NCBI GenBank assembly: GCA_019120675.1
Contig: DWUQ01000107.1
Coordinates: forward strand, 1-11,458
Reading direction: 5' to 3'
Source of the DNA: Candidatus Paenalcaligenes intestinipullorum
Lineage (GTDB): Bacteria > Pseudomonadota > Gammaproteobacteria > Burkholderiales > Burkholderiaceae_B
Length of the DNA: 11,458 bases
Shown: one piece after another, positions 7,012 through 11,458 of the stretch
Layout of the letters: each line of letters begins with the position of its first letter
Numbering within the stretch: position 1 is the stretch's first letter
The notes under the pieces: model-generated
Database searches by the model: none
Told to the model about the DNA's origin: nothing
What the model saw: only the letters and a program-made list of their open reading frames with translations
Made by a program: the position numbers and the translations under genes

Positions 7012-7539
7012 ATGAGTACGACAGTATTATCTGGTGAACGCTCAAATACCAAATTTCTTGCTACCTTTAAAACACGTGAACAAGCTGAGCATTACCAAGC
7101 CGAACTGACCGCACAAGGCTATACCCCACAACAAATTACGATCATTGGGCCTAACGAGCAACGCTATGGTCGCAAAATCGAGCCCGAATCGCGCGGTATT
7201 TTTCATACCGCGTTGCGTGCCCATGGGGTTTTAGGCGTGGCCGGTTTTATTGTTGGCTTATTGATTTGGGGGGCCTTGTATTTAGCTCAGTTCCCAGCCA
7301 TTTACTCTTCGCCAGTTTTTAGTCTAATACCGTTTGTGTTTATCTTTACGGCTTTAGGGTTGATGTTGGGAGGAGCGTTTACGCTACGACCTGATCATCA
7401 ATTGGTCATTCAAGGGATCAAAAATGCTCAAGCTGCCGGTGAGTGGTCACTCATTGTGCATTCACGCAGTTCCGATCAGAGCGAGCAGCTTGAGCATTGG
7501 TTTGCTTTAAATCATATTGAAGTGGCTCGTAGCCTATGA
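7012..7539 (+). CDS. Two-TM inner-membrane protein of unknown function
   Basis: A 175 aa protein with three visible parts. The N-terminal soluble module (about 13-47: KFLATFKTREQAEHYQAELT to QQITIIGP) has an alternating strand-helix-strand look. A hydrophobic middle has two probable TM helices, about 72-94 and 101-122. A C-terminal soluble module (about 129-173, from HQLVIQGIK through GEWSLIVHSRS to the end) again looks beta-alpha-beta. The linker RKIEPESRGIFHTALRAH before TM1 resembles a small family of proteobacterial membrane proteins of unknown role, some labelled RibA-like in databases without biochemical support, as far as I recall. A stress-related role is only a guess. It has a strong ribosome binding site, and its stop overlaps the end of the convergent MFS gene by six bases. 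Confidence 0.85.
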   Translation: MSTTVLSGERSNTKFLATFKTREQAEHYQAELTAQGYTPQQITIIGPNEQRYGRKIEPESRGIFHTALRAHGVLGVAGFIVGLLIWGALYLAQFPAIYSSPVFSLIPFVFIFTALGLMLGGAFTLRPDHQLVIQGIKNAQAAGEWSLIVHSRSSDQSEQLEHWFALNHIEVARSL

Positions 7540-8739
7540 GGCAAGCGTTTGCGTAGCCATGACGCGCTCGTAGTGAGCAGGAATAAATCGCCATACCAAG
7601 CCTGCTACTACGAGCACTAAGCATAAGTGTACGGACCACGCGTACACAAAGCTACCGCTCAACTCACGTAAGCTCGCACTCACCCATGGGCCTGCAGCAG
7701 TAATAATAAACCCACCACCCTGCATTAACGCACTCAACGTGCCTGCTTGGGCTGGATTTGTAAAATGATCCAACGCCACAACTAAAGTTAAGGCAAAGCA
7801 TCCCCCCAAGCCAATGCCCATAATAGCTGACCAAAAGTAGGGTGCGGAGGTAGGCCAAAAAGCAAAGGACGCAAAGCCCAAAGCTTGGCAACTTAAAGCC
7901 AGCCATAACCATTTGCGTCGATCAAGGTTGCGTGCTGCCAAAGTGGGCAACGATAAGGCGGAGGCTGCTTGTGCAATGGACAACACGGCAATCAGGCTGC
8001 CACTGCTGGCGGCGGACCAGCCTAATTCTTGGTAATACGGCGAGAGCCAAGCGACGATGGTCGCGTAACCACTATTAATTAAGCCAAAACTAAAAATTAA
8101 TAACCACGTACGGGGGCGTCGCATTAATAATCCAGCGGGCAGACTACTTTGAGGGTTAGGGCGATCTTTTGGCAAAATCCACCACGCACAAAGTAAGGCA
8201 AACGGAATGGGTAAAGCCCACATTGCTAAGCCCCATTGCCAATTTGCAACTTCACTTACCATAGGTGTGAGCTGGGCGCCTAGGGCACCACCGCCCATCA
8301 GCATGGCTGAGTACAGGCCGGTAACCGGTGCGACATGAGCGGGAAATTGTTGCTTGATGATGCCAGGTAGCAAGGCTTGCAGTACTGCGACGCCAATCCC
8401 ACATAAACCGGCGGTAAGGATTAAGGTCAACCCATTAGGCACCCACAAACGCAGCACACAACCCAGCCCTAAAATCAGCAATGCGCCAAGCATTGCAGTA
8501 CGCGTACTCGCAATACGTCGCAAACTTGGCAATAAAAAGGCAAATACGCCCATTAAAAACATCGGTAACAAGGTTAACCAAGCTAAGCCTTGAAAGCTTA
8601 GCCCAGTGCTGCTCGCAATTTCACCGACAACGGGACCTGTAGCGGTGATAAAGGGGCGTAAATTTAGGCCAATTAAAACGACTAAGGCTAACCACAAGCC
8701 TAAGCGCTGAGGGGTAGAGGTAACAGTAGAGGCAGTCAT
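7534..8739 (-). CDS. MFS transporter, CynX/NimT family
   Basis: Integral inner-membrane transporter of 401 aa with about 12 hydrophobic segments. It belongs to the major facilitator branch of CynX (cyanate-associated) and NimT/YeaN (2-nitroimidazole export): the first helix contains the branch hallmark LIGLNLRP (22-29), followed by ITATGPVVGEI. The MFS loop 2-3 region (PSLRRIASTRTAM, 71-83) and the GGGALGAQ segment in the fifth helix (149-156) are present. The substrate is unknown; no cyanase or carbonic anhydrase gene lies nearby. The start ATG 8739 has no Shine-Dalgarno, the preceding bases being C/T-rich. It begins 54 bases after the recombinase stop on the same strand, so co-transcription is possible. 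Its stop TAG overlaps the stop of the converging membrane protein gene. Confidence 0.88.
   Translation of the reverse strand: MTASTVTSTPQRLGLWLALVVLIGLNLRPFITATGPVVGEIASSTGLSFQGLAWLTLLPMFLMGVFAFLLPSLRRIASTRTAMLGALLILGLGCVLRLWVPNGLTLILTAGLCGIGVAVLQALLPGIIKQQFPAHVAPVTGLYSAMLMGGGALGAQLTPMVSEVANWQWGLAMWALPIPFALLCAWWILPKDRPNPQSSLPAGLLMRRPRTWLLIFSFGLINSGYATIVAWLSPYYQELGWSAASSGSLIAVLSIAQAASALSLPTLAARNLDRRKWLWLALSCQALGFASFAFWPTSAPYFWSAIMGIGLGGCFALTLVVALDHFTNPAQAGTLSALMQGGGFIITAAGPWVSASLRELSGSFVYAWSVHLCLVLVVAGLVWRFIPAHYERVMATQTLAS
7566..7615. repeat. Long stem-loop in the 3' end of the MFS gene
   Basis: GCTCGTAGTGAGCAGG (7566-7581) pairs with CCTGCTACTACGAGC (7601-7615) over 15 base pairs with one bulged G and a 19-base loop. 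It lies 26 bases past the stop of the convergent gene at 7012, with no T-run. It may protect or attenuate either transcript. Confidence 0.5.
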
Positions 8740-8793
8740 TATTTTTAGAGGGAGAGAGGGAAAGCGGTGAAGCGAGCAAGCCGCGTGGCGTAA

Positions 8794-10008
8794 TCAGGAC
8801 GTAGAAGAATCCTGATCCCACCAACGCTGATGATGCGCACTGGTGCGTTGATGACGCTGCGCATCATTACTATGCAAGTATAGATTAGTCGTAGCAATCG
8901 AGGCATGGCCTAAGGTATCGCGTACGTGCAATAAGTCAACGTGATCTTGCACCATATGTGAGCCGGCACTGTGGCGCAACCAATGCGCGGACGCGTCGTT
9001 AAGTCGCTGGAGGCTGTCTTCGGGTAATAAATTATGCGTTTGAGCATAGTCTGCAGTGCGTTTAAAAACGTATTTGATGCGTTGATGCAAAGCCGCTCGG
9101 CTTAGGGCGCGTTGGTATTGATCTAAGCTCATGATTAACGGTTGCGGCTCAGACGGTACAGGCAAAGAGGGTAACCCATTTACCTTGCGGTAAAGTGCGA
9201 GCTCACTTAATAAAACGGAGGACACGGGGATTCGGCGGGTTTTATTACCTTTGCCTAAAATGCGTAGCCACCATGTTGGCGTAGTCTCCGAAGACTGAAG
9301 GTCTTGATAAAAGCTAGCCATGCCGTTTTCCGCTACTTCCGAAATACGCATGCCGGTTAAAAACAATAAATGAAACAACCAACGATCGCGCATCGCACGT
9401 GCCAAATAAGGCGTCCCACTCGACTCTTGGCCAGTCGTACTCCACATTAGATAGTTACGAATAACCTGTAATTCTTTGGTTGCCAGTATCCGTGTAGACA
9501 GCGTCAAGGCGGAGGCTGGGCGGCGTCTGCGTGCGCGCAAAGCCAGAGGGTTATGTGCTAAATGTTCGGCTTTCACCAGCCATTCAAACAGTTGATTCAA
9601 GATTCTTAGACTTTGGGAGCGACTGGCTGCCGAGAGTGGGCCGGTAAATGGCCGCCATTGTGGGTGGCCACGTCCATATTTTTTCCCTTTAGGCATTTGC
9701 CAATGCTCGGCGGGTTGTGGGTCTGATAAGAACTGTTCATAGCGCAATAAGTCTTCGTGTTTTAAATCGGCAAAATTACGTTGAGCGACCTGGCTCACCC
9801 AAAGCATAAAACGTTCACTTTCTTTTCGATATGCGGCAAATGTATTCGGTTGCTCCCAATAGTTAGCTAACCATGCAGTGACAGCAGCCACATCCGTTTG
9901 TGCCTCCAATTGAGTAGGCTCAGTTTGGGAAGCTAAAGCCTGATTTTGCTGAGGTTTTTTAGTCAGCAAAGGGCTAAGCGGTAGGGCAGGGCTAGGGGTG
10001 GAAGACAT
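8794..10008 (-). CDS. Tyrosine recombinase/integrase
   Basis: Site-specific DNA recombinase of 404 aa. After a Pro/Gln-rich N-terminal 40 residues comes a SAM-like core-binding domain (about 41-160, with YRKESERFMLWV and the segment WRPFTGPLSAASRSQSLRI). The catalytic domain follows from about 170. All expected active-site residues are visible: Arg221 (TGMRISEV), Lys253 in the LGKGNKTRRIPV hairpin, His342-x-x-Arg345 (HWLRHSAGS), His368 (LGHASIATT) and nucleophile Tyr377 (LYLH). The enzyme is therefore probably active. It is longer than XerC/XerD (about 300 aa) because of the N-terminal tail and an insertion around 96-125. It is divergent from a KfrA-like gene and upstream of the MFS gene. No excisionase, relaxase, transposase or tRNA is adjacent, and base composition looks like the neighbours, so recent arrival is not evident. 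The start ATG 10008 lacks a clear Shine-Dalgarno. Confidence 0.93.
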   Translation of the reverse strand: MSSTPSPALPLSPLLTKKPQQNQALASQTEPTQLEAQTDVAAVTAWLANYWEQPNTFAAYRKESERFMLWVSQVAQRNFADLKHEDLLRYEQFLSDPQPAEHWQMPKGKKYGRGHPQWRPFTGPLSAASRSQSLRILNQLFEWLVKAEHLAHNPLALRARRRRPASALTLSTRILATKELQVIRNYLMWSTTGQESSGTPYLARAMRDRWLFHLLFLTGMRISEVAENGMASFYQDLQSSETTPTWWLRILGKGNKTRRIPVSSVLLSELALYRKVNGLPSLPVPSEPQPLIMSLDQYQRALSRAALHQRIKYVFKRTADYAQTHNLLPEDSLQRLNDASAHWLRHSAGSHMVQDHVDLLHVRDTLGHASIATTNLYLHSNDAQRHQRTSAHHQRWWDQDSSTS

Positions 10009-10068
10009 AGCGCAAGGTCATCAAAAAGAGGTAAGGGGGCCAAGAATGCTGGATGCTGTATCGCAGTA

Positions 10069-10113
10069 CAAGGCTTAAGAAATAGCTTTGCAAAGCTCCA
10101 AGCAAGGCTTGAG
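10069..10113. repeat. 14-base perfect palindrome between near-identical direct repeats in the recombinase leader
   Basis: AGCTTTGCAAAGCT (10084-10097) is a perfect palindrome. It is bracketed by CAAGGCTTAAG (10069-10079) and CAAGGCTTGAG (10103-10113), identical at 10 of 11 bases. It falls between the probable recombinase promoter and its start codon. It could be a recombinase or regulator binding site; this is inference. Confidence 0.4.
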
Positions 10114-10165
10114 ATGGCTGCCTCAGAAACCGACTACTCAGCACTGCTACAGCGCAGAATTCAAG

Positions 10166-10171
10166 ATTGTA
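10166..10171 (-). promoter_or_regulatory. Possible -10 box of the recombinase gene
   Basis: On the minus strand TACAAT (5/6 match) lies just outside the interlocking palindromes, so its -35 region falls inside them. No consensus -35 is visible. It predicts a leader of about 150 bases before ATG 10008. Confidence 0.35.
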
Positions 10172-10173
10172 CC

Positions 10174-10239
10174 TAATCAATATTAGACATAATAGTAGTT
10201 ATGTCTAATATTAAAGAATATTGATTAAATCTTTAATAT
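10174..10239. promoter_or_regulatory. Three interlocking perfect inverted repeats: probable operator region of the recombinase/KfrA divergent promoters
   Basis: Repeat 1: TAATCAATATT (10174-10184) with AATATTGATTA (10217-10227). Repeat 2: AATATTAGACATAA (10179-10192) with TTATGTCTAATATT (10199-10212), six-base spacer. Repeat 3: ATATTAAAGA (10208-10217) with TCTTTAATAT (10230-10239). All three are perfect and share an AATATT core, so they overlap and could not all form at once as cruciforms. They sit over the likely recombinase -35 region and run into the TATAAT at 10237-10242. RK2 KfrA is known to bind repeats at its own promoter, so binding of the KfrA-like protein here is the natural inference. 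Confidence 0.7.
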
Positions 10240-10242
10240 AAT
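10237..10242 (+). promoter_or_regulatory. -10 box of the KfrA-like gene
   Basis: A consensus TATAAT stands 37 bases before the start codon and overlaps the last arm of the inverted repeats. No matching -35 is present at 16-18 bases upstream, so the promoter may be weak or need an activator. Confidence 0.45.
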
Positions 10243-10279
10243 ACGTAGTGTTATTTATTAATTTACTTGGAATAAATTG

Positions 10280-11341
10280 ATGACCACACCAGAAACCTCT
10301 TTAAACGAAGATGTGTCAGCACTGCGCGAACGCTTTAGCGACACACAAGAGCTCTACCAAGAAGTCGCTGCCTTATTGTTTTTTCGTTATGGGCAAACCC
10401 CTACAGCGAACCGTCTCTATCAATTGGTGCGCAAGGGCAGCATGAGCGCGCCCGCACGAGCTCTGAACGATTTTTGGGAAACCTTACGCAGTACCAGTCG
10501 CGTGAAAGTTGGTCACGCGGATATCCCTGAAGCGTTGCGCACGCAAACCGGAGAGGTGTTAAGCCAACTGTGGGACATTGCTGTAAATGAAGCACGGCAA
10601 AGTTTTGAGCTGTTTACGACGGAAGCCCAACAACAGATCGAAGCAGCCGCCACAGACCGTGCGGCAGCCTTAGATAAATTGCAACTAACGGAAATAAGCT
10701 ATCAACAGCAAAAAGAAAAAGTATCCAACCTAGAGGGGGAGAGGCGAGTATTGCAGCAACATCTAAGCGCAACGCAAGCAAAATTGGAAAGCAGCCTGCA
10801 ACAGCAGGAAGACGCTAAGCAAGAACGAGAAAGTCTGTTGGCCCAACTGCAAGCACAGCACCAGCAGTTCACCGCAGATCTAAAAGCTTTACAGCACAGT
10901 ATCAAGCTTACTGAAGAGCGTGCGCAAGCGACTGAGAAAAAAGCATTGTTGGAAGTCGACGCGTTGCGTGTAGAAAATACTCAGCTGCAGCAGCAGCTGA
11001 AAGCTGAACAAAAGAAATTTCAGTCTTTACAGGCAGAGGCGCACCACGTAGCCACTCAAGTGCAGCAGTATCAAGCCCAAGAAAGCCAATGGTTAGCCAC
11101 TCAGCAAGCTCAAGAAGCCAAGCTCTCGCATGCTTTAGAACAACTCGCTCTTGTGCAATCACAATGCCAATCAATGCAGCAAGCTATCATGCAGCACAAG
11201 CATGAGCACGCCTTAGCACAACAGCGGATAGCGCAACAGCAAGAGACGCAAACTGCTTTACGTCAACTGATAGATCAATACACCAAGCAACTGCATTACC
11301 TTGAACAACATATTGCGCAAATACAGTCGAAATCCCCCTGA
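10280..11341 (+). CDS. KfrA-like DNA-binding coiled-coil protein
   Basis: A 353 aa protein with an N-terminal KfrA-type DNA-binding domain (about 10-115, helical, containing ELYQEVAALLFFRYGQTPT, NRLYQLVRKGSMSAPARALNDFW and the tail IPEALRTQTGEVLSQLWDIA). It is followed by a very long Gln/Ala/Glu-rich coiled coil from about 120 to the end (heptad-like runs such as LQQQLKAEQKKFQSLQAEAH). This is the layout of plasmid KfrA of IncP RK2, a promoter-repressing DNA-binding protein with an elongated multimerising tail linked to plasmid stability; chromosomal homologues have no settled role. Start ATG 10280 was chosen over the adjoining TTG 10277; only a weak GGA precedes it. It is divergent from the tyrosine recombinase across palindromic DNA and probably autoregulates. 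No ParA/ParB or replication genes are in view. Confidence 0.87.
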   Translation: MTTPETSLNEDVSALRERFSDTQELYQEVAALLFFRYGQTPTANRLYQLVRKGSMSAPARALNDFWETLRSTSRVKVGHADIPEALRTQTGEVLSQLWDIAVNEARQSFELFTTEAQQQIEAAATDRAAALDKLQLTEISYQQQKEKVSNLEGERRVLQQHLSATQAKLESSLQQQEDAKQERESLLAQLQAQHQQFTADLKALQHSIKLTEERAQATEKKALLEVDALRVENTQLQQQLKAEQKKFQSLQAEAHHVATQVQQYQAQESQWLATQQAQEAKLSHALEQLALVQSQCQSMQQAIMQHKHEHALAQQRIAQQQETQTALRQLIDQYTKQLHYLEQHIAQIQSKSP

Positions 11342-11355
11342 TGAGCTGGCTCATG
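11340..11355 (+). repeat. Short hairpin after the KfrA-like gene
   Basis: ATGAGC-TG-GCTCAT (11341-11354) follows the stop directly but has no T-run, so it is not a canonical terminator. Read-through into the next gene, 78 bases on, is possible. Confidence 0.35.
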
Positions 11356-11419
11356 TAAGGTGAAGCCATTACAATAAGCCTCTATTTTTGACTATCATTT
11401 GCCCGCCCAGGAGGATAAA

Positions 11420-11458
11420 GTGACCCCCAAACTACTCAGTACCCCGTTGAGTCCGTAT
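11420..11458 (+). CDS. Start of an unidentified gene, cut by the window edge
   Basis: A textbook AGGAGG (11409-11414) stands five bases before GTG 11420, opening a frame that reads MTPKLLSTPLSPY to the window end. Thirteen residues are too few to name the product. It is co-directional with the KfrA-like gene and 78 bases after it. The Shine-Dalgarno makes a real gene likely. Confidence 0.6.
   Translation, partial: MTPKLLSTPLSPY

Noticed and set aside
8794..10008. XerC or XerD housekeeping recombinase
   Set aside because: About 100 residues too long, with a Pro/Gln-rich tail and insertion, and paired with a KfrA-like gene; a host-chromosome dimer role is not supported.
9992..10180. Minus-strand open frame of about 62 codons overlapping the recombinase start
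   Set aside because: No ribosome binding site, unlikely composition, and it spans the palindromic leader and the start of the recombinase; treated as chance.
10174..10239. Rho-independent terminator or CRISPR-like repeat
   Set aside because: The stems are AT-rich without a G/C core or T-tail, and the arms are inverted rather than regularly spaced direct repeats; the position fits an operator.
11340..11400. Terminator after the KfrA-like gene
   Set aside because: The small hairpin has no following T-run; read-through is as likely.
11420..11458. Naming the edge gene as an Old Yellow Enzyme-type flavin oxidoreductase
   Set aside because: The opening residues loosely resemble such proteins, but 13 residues give no defining motif.

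Overview
The window reads as an ordinary chromosomal stretch of a moderate-GC betaproteobacterium, most likely Alcaligenaceae-like. That assignment is inferred from the gene repertoire (small periplasmic cytochrome c, CxxCxxC-type NadA, CynX-type MFS, KfrA-like protein); no rRNA or tRNA is present to confirm it. There are eleven complete protein genes plus the first 13 codons of a twelfth at the right edge. I see no tRNA, rRNA, CRISPR array or insertion sequence.

Left part (62-4412, + strand): four tightly spaced genes encode a D-2-hydroxyacid dehydrogenase, a short-chain dehydrogenase, an erythrose-4-phosphate dehydrogenase (epd) and a class II fumarase (fumC). They probably form one transcript that ends at a strong hairpin terminator which also serves the converging usp gene. 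Epd makes 4-phosphoerythronate, the first intermediate of the DXP-dependent vitamin B6 route. A 2-hydroxyacid dehydrogenase beside it raises the question of whether that enzyme does the PdxB step.

Middle (4428-6501): a universal stress protein (-) is divergent from a small Sec-exported monohaem cytochrome c (+). The cytochrome gene converges with nadA (quinolinate synthase, -) across a second bidirectional terminator. A roughly 510-base gene-free stretch (6502-7011) follows. It holds the nadA promoter region with a 13-base palindrome, an unstarted open frame that may be a gene remnant, and two inverted repeats around a -10-like box ahead of the next gene.

Right part (7012-11458): a two-TM membrane protein of unknown function (+) converges with a CynX/NimT-type MFS exporter or importer (-), and their stop codons overlap. 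The MFS gene follows, on the same strand, a full-length tyrosine recombinase with an intact catalytic set. Divergent from the recombinase is a KfrA-like DNA-binding coiled-coil protein. The 271 bases between them contain three interlocking perfect inverted repeats (10174-10239) placed over the probable promoters of both genes, plus a separate palindrome flanked by direct repeats in the recombinase leader. This recombinase/KfrA module with its unusual intergenic DNA is the least ordinary part of the window and the best candidate for an undescribed system. No other mobile-element genes accompany it here.
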